From: Pseudomonas sp. RC10
Lineage (GTDB): Bacteria; Pseudomonadota; Gammaproteobacteria; Pseudomonadales; Pseudomonadaceae
Length of the DNA stretch: 64,000 nt
Assembly: GCF_038397775.1 (NCBI RefSeq)
Contig: NZ_CP151650.1
Location: 1,550,001-1,614,000, forward strand
Direction of reading: 5' to 3'
Below the pieces are notes generated by a model. That model saw only the letters and a program-made list of their open reading frames with translations. It had not been told where the DNA came from and searched no databases. How positions within the stretch are numbered: the first letter of the stretch is position 1; every line of letters begins with the position of its first letter. Shown here one piece after another: positions 35,403 through 43,353 of the stretch. Both the position numbers and the translations under genes were made by a program.

Positions 35403-36728
35403 ATGGCTCGTCTGCAACGCACTCTCTCATTGGGGGCGGTGGTGCTTTTTGGCATCGCCTACATGACCCCTACCGTCGTTCTGGCAACATTCGGCATTCT
35501 CGCCACATCAACCAACGGCATGGTGCCGGCCGCTTATCTGGCCGCATTGATTCCGATGTTTTTCACCGCCTTGAGCTATGGCCACATGGCCGCTGCGTAT
35601 CCAGTGGCGGGATCAGCCTATAGCTACGTGCGAAAGGCCATCAGTCCCAAACTGGGCTTCCTCGCTGGCTGGGCCGTTCTGCTCGATTATCTCTTCCTTC
35701 CGATGGCGATTTGGCTCATCGGCGCCGCTTATCTGGGGTCTGCGTTTCCTTCAGTGCCTCAGGCCGTTTGGGTCCTTGCGTTCATTATCGTCACCAGCGT
35801 CATCAACATCGTTGGCTTGAAGTTGGCCAATAAAGTCAGCGCGTTGTTGATGCTCATCCAGATGCTGGTGTTGGTAGCGTTCGTGGTGCTGTGCATTCAC
35901 TACATCGCCGGAGACGCGAGTACGCCTCTTTGGACATTGTCCCCATTTATCTCGGGCGATATGAAGTTGCCCCTGATCATGGGCGGATCGGCCATTGCCT
36001 GTTACTCCTTCCTGGGCTTCGACGCCGTGAGTACGCTCACCGAAGAAACCAAAGATCCGGTTCGCACCATTCCCCGGGCCATCATGCTCATCACGCTGAT
36101 TGGTGGCTTGATCTTCATCGTCGTTTCTTACTTCGTACAACTGGCGCATCCCTCCATCGTGTTCGAAAACTCGGACTCAGCGGCCTACGAGATCGCGAAG
36201 AACATCGGCGGTGACCTCTTCGTCAGCTTCTTCATGATTGGCATGGTGGTTGGACAGTTCGCGTCGGGCCTGGCTGCTCAGGCGAGCGGATCGCGGTTGC
36301 TGTACGCGATGGGCCGGGACGGCGTGCTCTCGACTTCTTTCTTTGGCCGCGTCAGTGAGCGCTTCGGCACACCGGTCAACAGCATCGTATTGTGTGGCGT
36401 GGTGGCGCTGATGGCGCTGAAACTGGACGTAACGACATCCACTTCCTTCATCAACTTCGGCGCTTTTCTCGCTTTCACACTCGTCAACGTATCGGTGATC
36501 TTCCACTACTGGATCGGCGCCAAGAACCGCGGTTTACGTGAGTTCGTGCTGTTTTTGATTTTTCCACTCATCGGTGCGGCGGCGTGTCTGTGGCTGATGG
36601 TCAGCCTGGATAAGATGGCGCTTATCCTGGGCCTGAGCTGGCTGGCGCTGGGTTGTCTCTACCTGGCGTGGCTCACAGGCGGTTTCCGCCGCCAGCCGCC
36701 CGAGATGGACTTTCAGGAAGCGGCATGA
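35403..36728 (+). CDS. APC-family amino acid/amine permease
   Basis: A 441-residue transporter with twelve predicted helices. The start RTLSLGAVVLFGIAYMTPTVVLATFGI and the GFDAVSTLTEETKDPVRTIPRAIM segment are typical of APC permeases such as PuuP-like putrescine or amino-acid carriers. It follows the nitrilase gene by 130 bases. Together they look like uptake and hydrolysis of one nitrogen compound, perhaps under the divergent LuxR regulator. The substrate is inferred only from family. Confidence 0.88.
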   Translation: MARLQRTLSLGAVVLFGIAYMTPTVVLATFGILATSTNGMVPAAYLAALIPMFFTALSYGHMAAAYPVAGSAYSYVRKAISPKLGFLAGWAVLLDYLFLPMAIWLIGAAYLGSAFPSVPQAVWVLAFIIVTSVINIVGLKLANKVSALLMLIQMLVLVAFVVLCIHYIAGDASTPLWTLSPFISGDMKLPLIMGGSAIACYSFLGFDAVSTLTEETKDPVRTIPRAIMLITLIGGLIFIVVSYFVQLAHPSIVFENSDSAAYEIAKNIGGDLFVSFFMIGMVVGQFASGLAAQASGSRLLYAMGRDGVLSTSFFGRVSERFGTPVNSIVLCGVVALMALKLDVTTSTSFINFGAFLAFTLVNVSVIFHYWIGAKNRGLREFVLFLIFPLIGAAACLWLMVSLDKMALILGLSWLALGCLYLAWLTGGFRRQPPEMDFQEAA

Positions 36729-36736
36729 TTTAGGCA

Positions 36737-36759
36737 AGGCGCGCTGCAATGGCGCGCCT
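36737..36759 (+). terminator. GC-rich hairpin after the permease gene
   Basis: AGGCGCGC pairs with GCGCGCCT over a seven-base loop just after the permease stop. Only a weak T-rich stretch follows. Confidence 0.45.
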
Positions 36760-36822
36760 CGTTGCTTTCAATGTCTCCTCTGCGGGTTATAGGCGTGACT
36801 AACGGGATAAGCTCGAACGCGA

Positions 36823-37188
36823 TTACTGAGGATCAGGCTGTGCCATACGATCCTGAATTTCGCTGATCATCGCGTAGATTTCTTCTCTCCCTTCTTCGGT
36901 GCAGCTGCGTATCTCTTGCAGGACTTCGTGCTCCTGAAGGGACAGCATGATGTAGTTCAGCCTGCAGACTTCTCTCGCGAACGCATCCCTTCCGTCCACC
37001 GGACGTGTTTCATCAGACGCGTCGTGAAGCGCTTCGACCAGTGGCTCCAGCTTGTCAGCCAGCACCTTGCTGTCGATCGGGCCATCGGCATCATGAATAA
37101 AGCGCTCCAGATAATTCAGCGCGCTTCGTGCATCGATCAGCCGCATGTGGCCGGGAAGGGACAGTTCATAGCGATCAATCATGGGCAT
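36823..37188 (-). CDS. Small soluble protein of unknown function
   Basis: A 121-residue acidic, mostly helical protein with no signal peptide or membrane helix. I recognise no family. The ATG at 37188 has a perfect GGAGG seven bases upstream, which supports it as real and gives the start; an upstream in-frame start at 37290 would skip this site. It is divergent from the zinc-independent L31 gene. A 15-base palindrome and a possible Zur box lie in the shared upstream region, so stress- or metal-linked expression is possible. Confidence 0.65.
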   Translation of the reverse strand: MPMIDRYELSLPGHMRLIDARSALNYLERFIHDADGPIDSKVLADKLEPLVEALHDASDETRPVDGRDAFAREVCRLNYIMLSLQEHEVLQEIRSCTEEGREEIYAMISEIQDRMAQPDPQ

Positions 37189-37299
37189 TACACAACCTCC
37201 TGGTAACTCATCTATTCCATTCCCGAGGCAGTATCGGGGCGGTGCTTTTGACAGCGGCGCGAACCTTAGCGGCACTGGCGGCCTCAGCAAAGACGAAAG

Positions 37300-37314
37300 T
37301 TGTAACCGTTACAA
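37300..37314. promoter_or_regulatory. Palindromic operator between the unknown gene and L31B
   Basis: TTGTAAC-C-GTTACAA is a perfect seven-base inverted repeat on a one-base centre, in the divergent region. The regulator is unknown; it does not match the Zur-type core well. Confidence 0.5.
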
Positions 37315-37325
37315 AAAAGTTGCGA

Positions 37326-37355
37326 TTGAACTTTTGGTAGTTGTTACTGTATAAC
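37326..37355 (+). promoter_or_regulatory. Promoter of the L31B gene with overlapping Zur-like box
   Basis: TTGAAC and TATAAC, 18 bases apart, form a plausible sigma-70 promoter. GTTAC-TGT-ATAAC (37343-37355) overlaps the -10 element and resembles the Zur-like palindrome before the zinc-receptor gene, with one arm mismatch. Repression by Zur under zinc-replete conditions would fit. Confidence 0.55.
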
Positions 37356-37388
37356 GTATTACATGATTACTTACATTTGGAGAGCAGC

Positions 37389-37655
37389 ATGAAGCCGAAC
37401 ATTCATCCCGAGTACCGTCAGGTCCTGTTCCACGACACCGCTGCCGACGTGTTTTTCCTGATCGGTTCCACGGTCGACACTGACCGCACGCAGAAGCACA
37501 GCGACGGCAACACTTACCCATATGTCGCTCTGGACGTGTCCAGCGCTTCGCACCCGATGTACACCGGGCAGACCCGTAAAACCACGACGGAAGGCCGTAT
37601 CGCAGGCTTTAACAAGCGTTTCGGCACCATCAGTTCCAGCGCGAAAAAAGATTGA
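37389..37655 (+). CDS. rpmE2: Ribosomal protein L31, zinc-independent type B
   Basis: An 88-residue L31 paralogue. It opens [23 protein letters not shown] and contains [26 protein letters not shown]. The four zinc-binding cysteines of type A L31 are absent. Type B copies replace zinc-bearing L31 in ribosomes during zinc starvation, which frees zinc, and are often Zur-controlled. The ATG at 37389 follows GGAGAGCAGC. A Zur-like site overlaps the promoter. Confidence 0.94.
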   Translation: MKPNIHPEYRQVLFHDTAADVFFLIGSTVDTDRTQKHSDGNTYPYVALDVSSASHPMYTGQTRKTTTEGRIAGFNKRFGTISSSAKKD

Positions 37656-37680
37656 TGACCGTAGTACCTCTCGTGCGTTG

Positions 37681-37702
37681 GGCGTCAGAATTATCTGACG
37701 CC
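37681..37702. terminator. Hairpin between L31B and the GNAT gene
   Basis: GGCGTCAGA pairs perfectly with TCTGACGCC over a four-base loop. Its right arm lies over the end of the converging acetyltransferase gene. It probably ends L31B transcription. Confidence 0.55.
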
Positions 37703-38164
37703 TGACACGCGGGATTGCTTTGGCTTGCGCATCCGCAACATCGGATACGGGCGTCCCAGCCCATCCACTTCCGAGCGTCCCACGACCTCGAATCCCTGCT
37801 TCTCATAAAACCCCAACGCTTGCGGATTCTGTTCGTTCACGTCGAGTTCAGTCACCTGAAAATGCTCGATGGCGTAATCCAGCAGCTTTTTGCCCAGCCC
37901 CATCCCTCGATACTCTGGCGCAATGAACAGCATCTCCAGCTTGCCGGGGGTGGTGCCGCCAAAGCCGGTGATGTGCAACTGGGAGTCGCGGGTGCAGAAC
38001 AGGTTCACGGCGTCCAGGTACTGGGTCTCCAGAAGATTCCTGAGCAGTGTGATGTAATTTTCCGGCAGAAAATCATGGGTGGCTCGAACTGAAGCTTCCC
38101 AGACGCGGGTCAATTCGGCGTAGTCGTGCTTTTTCGGCAGGTAAATGACCGAGTGGTGGGTCAT
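37691..38164 (-). CDS. GNAT-family N-acetyltransferase
   Basis: A 157-residue acetyltransferase. The acetyl-CoA site is in LEMLFIAPEYRGMGLGKKLLDYAIEHF (Q/RxxGxG/A type), and the fold ends LDVNEQNPQALGFYEKQGFEVVGRSEVDGLGRPYPMLRM. The start SVIYLPKKHDYAELTRVWEASVRATHDFL fits a YhhY/YjaB-like subgroup. The acceptor is unknown. It is downstream of rimO on the same strand, but a strong terminator lies between them. Confidence 0.88.
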   Translation of the reverse strand: MTHHSVIYLPKKHDYAELTRVWEASVRATHDFLPENYITLLRNLLETQYLDAVNLFCTRDSQLHITGFGGTTPGKLEMLFIAPEYRGMGLGKKLLDYAIEHFQVTELDVNEQNPQALGFYEKQGFEVVGRSEVDGLGRPYPMLRMRKPKQSRVSGVR

Positions 38165-38221
38165 GTTGCCTCTTCTCCTCTTCTTGTCGTTTTCCTGATG
38201 TGGTGACGATAGCCAGAAAAA

Positions 38222-38253
38222 ACAAACCCCGCCGTTTGAAGGGCGGGGTTGTG
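38222..38253 (-). terminator. Terminator of rimO
   Basis: AACCCCGCC and GGCGGGGTT form a perfect nine-base stem, and on the minus strand a T-rich run follows. It lies 26 bases past the rimO stop. Confidence 0.9.
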
Positions 38254-38278
38254 TATGAGGCAGGGAGCGCGGAGGGGC

Positions 38279-39616
38279 TTAGACAGGCTCGGCCCAGAGG
38301 TCGTATTCGTCGGCATCGATCACGCGGCACAGGACCTTGTCGCCCGGCTTGAGGTCGCGGTCGCTTTCCACGAACACGTTCCCGTCGATTTCAGGCGCGT
38401 CGAAGAACGAACGGCCCACGAAGCCCTGTTCGTCCACTTCGTCGATCAGCACTTCGATTTCCTTGCCGATCTTCATTTGCAGCCGTGCAGCGCTGATGGC
38501 TTGCTGGTGTGCCATGAAGCGGTCCCAGCGATCCTGTTTGACGTCGTCCGGCACGATCGGCGCATCCAACAGGTTGGCAGGCGCGCCTTCGACTGGCGAA
38601 TACTGGAAGCACCCTACGCGGTCCAGCTGCGCTTCGGTCAGCCAGTCCAGCAGGTATTGGAAGTCTTCTTCAGTCTCGCCCGGGAAGCCGACGATGAACG
38701 TCGAACGGATGATCAGGTCCGGGCATTGCTCGCGCCATTTCTTGATGCGCGCCAGGGTCTTGTCTTCGAAGGCCGGGCGCTTCATCAGCTTGAGGATTTT
38801 CGGGCTGGCGTGCTGGAACGGGATGTCCAGGTACGGCAGGATTTTGCCCTCGGCCATCAACGGGATGATTTCATCGACGTGCGGGTACGGGTAGACGTAA
38901 TGCAGACGCACCCAGACGCCCAGCGAGCTGAGTGCCTGGCAGAGCTCGGTCATGCGGGTCTTGACCGGCTGGCCCTGCCAGAAGCCGGTGCGGTATTTGA
39001 CGTCGACGCCGTAGGCGCTGGTGTCCTGAGAGATCACCAGCAGTTCTTTCACGCCGGCCTTGACCAGACGCTGGGCTTCATCGAGCACATCGCCCACCGG
39101 GCGGCTGACCAGCTTGCCGCGCATCGACGGGATGATGCAGAAGCTGCAACTGTGGTTACAGCCCTCGGAAATCTTGAGGTATGCGTAGTGGCGCGGCGTC
39201 AGCTTGATGCCTTGCGGCGGCACCAGGTCAATGAGCGGATTGTGATCGAGCTTCGGCGGCGCAGCGTCGTGCACGGCGTTGACCACTTGCTCGTACTGCT
39301 GCGGACCGGTCACGGCCAGTACGCTCGGGTGCACGTTGCGGATGACGCTTTCGTCCACGCCCATGCAACCGGTGACGATCACCTTGCCGTTTTCCGCGAG
39401 GGCCTCACCAATGGTGTCCAGGGATTCGGCCTTCGCGCTGTCGATGAAACCGCAGGTGTTGACCACCACCACGTCGGCGTCTTCGTAGGTCGGCACGACC
39501 TGATAGCCTTCCATGCGCAGCTGAGTGAGGATGCGTTCGGAATCGACCAGAGCCTTCGGGCAACCAAGGCTGACAAAGCCGACCTTGGGGGCGGCAGACG
39601 TGGGGACGGTGGACAT
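38279..39616 (-). CDS. rimO: Ribosomal protein S12 methylthiotransferase
   Basis: A 445-residue radical-SAM enzyme that adds a methylthio group to an aspartate of ribosomal protein S12. The N-terminal domain has [26 protein letters not shown] and VTGCMG, whose cysteines bind the first 4Fe-4S cluster. The radical-SAM cluster is in [16 protein letters not shown]. The C-terminal TRAM domain ends YDLWAEPV. It is a single gene with its own terminator. Confidence 0.96.
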   Translation of the reverse strand: MSTVPTSAAPKVGFVSLGCPKALVDSERILTQLRMEGYQVVPTYEDADVVVVNTCGFIDSAKAESLDTIGEALAENGKVIVTGCMGVDESVIRNVHPSVLAVTGPQQYEQVVNAVHDAAPPKLDHNPLIDLVPPQGIKLTPRHYAYLKISEGCNHSCSFCIIPSMRGKLVSRPVGDVLDEAQRLVKAGVKELLVISQDTSAYGVDVKYRTGFWQGQPVKTRMTELCQALSSLGVWVRLHYVYPYPHVDEIIPLMAEGKILPYLDIPFQHASPKILKLMKRPAFEDKTLARIKKWREQCPDLIIRSTFIVGFPGETEEDFQYLLDWLTEAQLDRVGCFQYSPVEGAPANLLDAPIVPDDVKQDRWDRFMAHQQAISAARLQMKIGKEIEVLIDEVDEQGFVGRSFFDAPEIDGNVFVESDRDLKPGDKVLCRVIDADEYDLWAEPV

Positions 39617-39888
39617 TGACTAACCTCGGCGTAGGTACGCCCCGGCGTGTGGCCTGGGCATTGACTGGGCGCTTGGTGCGCCTCTGATCAAAAAGTGCGC
39701 AATTCTAGCGATGACTCCGGCGATTGACCAGCGTTATACCGAGAATTACGACGAGTGCTGCGCTATGCTTCGCGGCGTCGAACCCGGTGGCCCTTGTCGG
39801 CCGGGTGAATCGGAATTTACAGGTGCGCTGTGGGTCAATCTGACAGCAGCGCGCCGCGGTGCTCGGGTCATGGTTTCAGGAGTGGTAA

Positions 39889-41787
39889 ATGGGTCACGCA
39901 ACGAGTCAGGCAGAGGCCGGGCATTCGTCGGTCAAACCGTTGAGTCTGCTGGTGGGAGCGGTGGGGGTGGCGTACGGCGATATCGGTACGAGCCCGTTGT
40001 ACACGATCAAAGAAGTCTTCGTCGGCGGATATGGCGTGCAAGCTGGCCACGATTCGGTGTTGGGGATTCTCTCGCTGATTTTCTGGGCGCTGGTGTGGGT
40101 CGTTTCGTTCAAGTACATGGCCTTGGTGCTGCGCGCTGATAACGACGGCGAGGGCGGCATCATGGCGCTGACGGCGCTGGCCCGACGCGCCTCCGCCAAA
40201 TTCCCGAAGCTGCAAGCGACGATGATCGTGTTTGGTCTGTTTGGCGCTGCTTTGTTCTACGGCGACAGCATGATCACTCCGGCCATCTCGGTATTGTCAG
40301 CGGTCGAGGGGATGGAGCTGGCGTTCGACGGGCTTGATCATTGGGTCGTGCCCATTGCATTGATCGTGCTGGTGGCTCTCTTTCTCATTCAACGTCACGG
40401 CACGGCGCGGATCGGCGTGATGTTCGGCCCGATCATGGTCCTGTGGTTCGTCACCCTTGGCGTGCTCGGTATTCACGGCATCGTTCAGCAGCCCGAAGTG
40501 CTGCACGCGGTGAACCCGGCTTGGGCCGTGCGGTTCTTTATCGATCATCCCGGCATTGGTGTGGCCGTTCTCGGCGCTGTGGTGTTGGCGCTGACCGGTG
40601 CTGAAGCTTTGTACGCGGACATGGGCCACTTCGGTCGCAAACCGATTTCCCGCGCCTGGTTCGGTCTGGTGCTGCCAGCGCTGGTTCTCAACTATTTCGG
40701 CCAGGGTGCCCTCGTGATCGAGGACCCCGAGGCCGTGCGTAACCCGTTCTATCTGTTGGCGCCGAGTTGGGCGCTGTTGCCATTGATCGGTCTGTCGACG
40801 CTGGCGACCATCATCGCCTCGCAGGCGGTGATTTCCGGCGCGTTCTCCATGACGCTCCAGGCCATTCAACTGGGTTACATCCCGCGCATGTACATCCAGC
40901 ACACGTCCAGCGATGCCCAAGGCCAGATTTACATCGGCGCGGTGAACTGGTCGCTGATGGTGGGTGTGATCCTGCTGGTGCTGGGCTTCGAATCGTCCGG
41001 CGCGCTGGCATCGGCCTACGGCGTGGCTGTGACCGGCACCATGCTGTGCACGACCATTCTGGTGTCGTCTGTGATGCTGCTGGCGTGGAAATGGTCGCCG
41101 CTGGTGGCGATCCCGATTCTGTTGGGCTGCTTGTTCGTCGATGGCCTGTTCTTCGCCGCCAACGTGCCGAAAGTGGTGCAGGGTGGGGCGTTCCCGTTCC
41201 TGGCGGGTATCGCACTGTTCATCCTGATGACCACCTGGAAGCGCGGCAAACAGCTGCTGGTGGACCGTATCGACGAAGGCGGGCTGCCACTGCCGATCTT
41301 CATCAGCAGTATTCGTGTGCAGCCGCCACATCGCGTGCAGGGTACCGCCGTGTTCCTGACCGCACGTCCGGACGCTGTGCCCCATGCATTGCTGCACAAC
41401 CTGCTGCATAACCAGGTGCTGCATGAGCAGGTTGTCCTGCTGACTGTCGTCTACGAAGACACCCCGAGGGTTCCGGCCGCGCAACGCTTTGAAGTCGAGG
41501 CGTACGGTGAAGGCTTCTTCCGGGTCATTCTGCACTTCGGCTTCATTGACGAACCCGATGTGCCTGCCGCGCTGAAGTTGTGCCACTTGCCTGATCTGGA
41601 CTTCAGCCCGATGCGCACCACCTACTTCCTCAGCCGTGAAACCGTGGTCTCGACCAAACTGGCCGGGATGGCGCGTTGGCGCGAAGGCTTGTTCGCGTTC
41701 ATGTTGAAGAACGCCAACGGCAACCTGCGCTTCTTCAAGCTGCCGTACAACCGTGTGATCGAACTGGGTACGCAGGTGGAGATGTAA
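39889..41787 (+). CDS. kup: Kup-type potassium uptake protein
   Basis: A 632-residue K+ transporter of the Kup/HAK family. The start [26 protein letters not shown] and the segment [27 protein letters not shown] are family signatures. About twelve membrane helices fill the first 430 residues, and a soluble C-terminal domain follows ([33 protein letters not shown]). Family members act as K+/H+ symporters. A GGAG lies before the ATG. The 270-base upstream gap contains an ACCCGG hairpin near 39782-39806 of unclear use. Confidence 0.95.
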   Translation: MGHATSQAEAGHSSVKPLSLLVGAVGVAYGDIGTSPLYTIKEVFVGGYGVQAGHDSVLGILSLIFWALVWVVSFKYMALVLRADNDGEGGIMALTALARRASAKFPKLQATMIVFGLFGAALFYGDSMITPAISVLSAVEGMELAFDGLDHWVVPIALIVLVALFLIQRHGTARIGVMFGPIMVLWFVTLGVLGIHGIVQQPEVLHAVNPAWAVRFFIDHPGIGVAVLGAVVLALTGAEALYADMGHFGRKPISRAWFGLVLPALVLNYFGQGALVIEDPEAVRNPFYLLAPSWALLPLIGLSTLATIIASQAVISGAFSMTLQAIQLGYIPRMYIQHTSSDAQGQIYIGAVNWSLMVGVILLVLGFESSGALASAYGVAVTGTMLCTTILVSSVMLLAWKWSPLVAIPILLGCLFVDGLFFAANVPKVVQGGAFPFLAGIALFILMTTWKRGKQLLVDRIDEGGLPLPIFISSIRVQPPHRVQGTAVFLTARPDAVPHALLHNLLHNQVLHEQVVLLTVVYEDTPRVPAAQRFEVEAYGEGFFRVILHFGFIDEPDVPAALKLCHLPDLDFSPMRTTYFLSRETVVSTKLAGMARWREGLFAFMLKNANGNLRFFKLPYNRVIELGTQVEM

Positions 41788-41839
41788 GCCATCAAGCGTG
41801 AGTGCAGCGCTGCGGTGCAAAAAAACCGACGCTGTACGC

Positions 41840-41930
41840 CTGTGGGAGCGAATTCATTCGCGAAAAATGGGGCAGGCAATAGAGGTGTATCGGCTGCGCT
41901 GGCCAATCGCGAATGAATTCGCTCCTACAG
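41840..41930. repeat. REP pair, AATTC family (copy 4)
   Basis: Inverted arms with the GAGCGAATTC core face each other across a different centre, downstream of kup. The right arm has CTCCTAC in place of CTCCCAC. Confidence 0.85.
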
Positions 41931-42000
41931 ATGATCAGCGCCACTCATGGGGCCTGACTCATGGGGCTTGTCGCTGAACCATGGAGCCTTTCGCGGCCAT

Positions 42001-42042
42001 AAAAAAAATCCCCGCAGTCTTTCGAGTGCGGGGATTTTTTTG
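42001..42042. terminator. Two-way terminator, kup and acvB-like genes
   Basis: AAATCCCCGCA pairs with TGCGGGGATTT, with A and T runs on each side. It sits between convergent kup and the AcvB/VirJ-like gene. Confidence 0.92.
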
Positions 42043-42051
42043 CGCCCTGGA

Positions 42052-43353
42052 TTACTCGTTGGCAGCCGTCGGTGGGGCTTCCTTGCCTTTCCACTTGTCG
42101 ATGACTGCGATCAGACGTTTAGCCAGGGACGGGTAGTTCTCGTCGAAGTGGTGACCCCCTGGCAGCTGGATCTTCTCGCCGGGGGCAGTGGCTTCGGTAC
42201 AGCCGCTCTCGTCCTTCTCTTCCACGCCGTACACGCACAGCACCTTGTCGCCTGGCAGCTTCGCCATCTCCGGACCGGTCGCCGCTTCTTTGCCGGAGGC
42301 ACCGAGCCAGCCCTCTACGGCGATTTCGAAGCTGCCGCTGCGGGCGAAGGCGAGCAGGATGATGCCGTCCACACGCCCTTTGTCGTCTTCCGGCAAGCGG
42401 TTGTAGATCGCTGGCAACACGTCAGCGCCGAACGAATACCCCGCGAGTACGAAATGCTTGGCACCCCATTTTTGCCGGTAGTGGGCCATCAGTTCGCTCA
42501 GGTCGGTCGCGGTCTGTTCTGGCGACTTGTGTTCCCAGTAATAGCGCAGTGTGTCGATGCCGACCACCGGATAGCCGCCGGACTTGGCCATGTCGCCAGC
42601 GACATCCTTGTCCAGGTCGCGCCAGCCCCCATCACCGGAAAGGAACAGAGTGACGGTGTCCGAGGGTTGGCTTGAAGGCACTTCCACCACTGGAATGTTC
42701 AGACCGCCGTTGGCGTCGTCGGCAATCAGCAGGTGGCGGACTTCGGTATTCAAAATCTGCGGGTACTTGATGTCGTAATCGCTGATTTTGGTTTCGGCGT
42801 TGGGCGTATCGCGAACGAATACAGCGGTCTCGTCATCCGGGCCGTCATTCCACGCCACGGTCCATTTGCCATGGGCGGCGGCTTTCGGCGGCGGAACCTT
42901 GCAGTCCGGCTGATTGAGCACGAAGTTCACCGAGATGGCCTGGGCCTTGTCGTTGTTCTGACCAGCCAACCAGTTCCAGGCGACCGAACCGCCTGCGCTG
43001 ATCCCTGCGACCACGTCCGGTGTGCCACCGAGGTTTTGCAGCGCGCTGGTGAAAGTCTTCTCCTGCAGCTGGCAATCGTCTTTCGGCAAGATGACTTGAA
43101 TGACTTGCGCCGAGGCGTCGTAGCTCAAGGCGAGGACTTGCTTATCGGTCAGCGAATCCTCGGTCGTTGCAGCCAAGGCGACGCGCGCCTTGATCTTCGT
43201 GGACGGGGTTGCACGGATCAGGGCCGAACCATCTCCAAGCGTGATGCGTTCCAGCGTGGGCTGAGCGGGCGGGCGGTTCCACAGCCAGAATCCTAATGCC
43301 ACCACCAGAATTACCAGGGCTGCGAGCAAAAAGCGCCAGTAGCGTTGAATCAT
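42052..43353 (-). CDS. AcvB/VirJ-like periplasmic hydrolase
   Basis: A 433-residue protein with one N-terminal helix (about 8-25) and two repeated alpha/beta-hydrolase halves. The likely nucleophile motif is GYSFGADVLP, with a GISAGGS relic in the first half and a histidine in GGHHFDENYP. It belongs to the AcvB/VirJ family. In P. aeruginosa the mprF neighbour PA0919 was shown to hydrolyse alanyl-phosphatidylglycerol; this is the equivalent position. Its start overlaps the mprF stop by one base, so the synthase and the hydrolase are coupled. Confidence 0.86.
   Translation of the reverse strand: MIQRYWRFLLAALVILVVALGFWLWNRPPAQPTLERITLGDGSALIRATPSTKIKARVALAATTEDSLTDKQVLALSYDASAQVIQVILPKDDCQLQEKTFTSALQNLGGTPDVVAGISAGGSVAWNWLAGQNNDKAQAISVNFVLNQPDCKVPPPKAAAHGKWTVAWNDGPDDETAVFVRDTPNAETKISDYDIKYPQILNTEVRHLLIADDANGGLNIPVVEVPSSQPSDTVTLFLSGDGGWRDLDKDVAGDMAKSGGYPVVGIDTLRYYWEHKSPEQTATDLSELMAHYRQKWGAKHFVLAGYSFGADVLPAIYNRLPEDDKGRVDGIILLAFARSGSFEIAVEGWLGASGKEAATGPEMAKLPGDKVLCVYGVEEKDESGCTEATAPGEKIQLPGGHHFDENYPSLAKRLIAVIDKWKGKEAPPTAANE

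Noticed and set aside
39782..39806. ACCCGG hairpin before kup as a riboswitch
   Set aside because: Only a short stem is visible and it fits no known potassium or nucleotide riboswitch.
40297..41820. Minus-strand open frame of 507 residues opposite kup
   Set aside because: Antisense to a clear K+ transporter; low-complexity His/Gln-rich text typical of shadow frames.
3339..41930. REP pairs as a CRISPR array
   Set aside because: The units are inverted, kilobases apart, and there are no cas genes or regular spacers.
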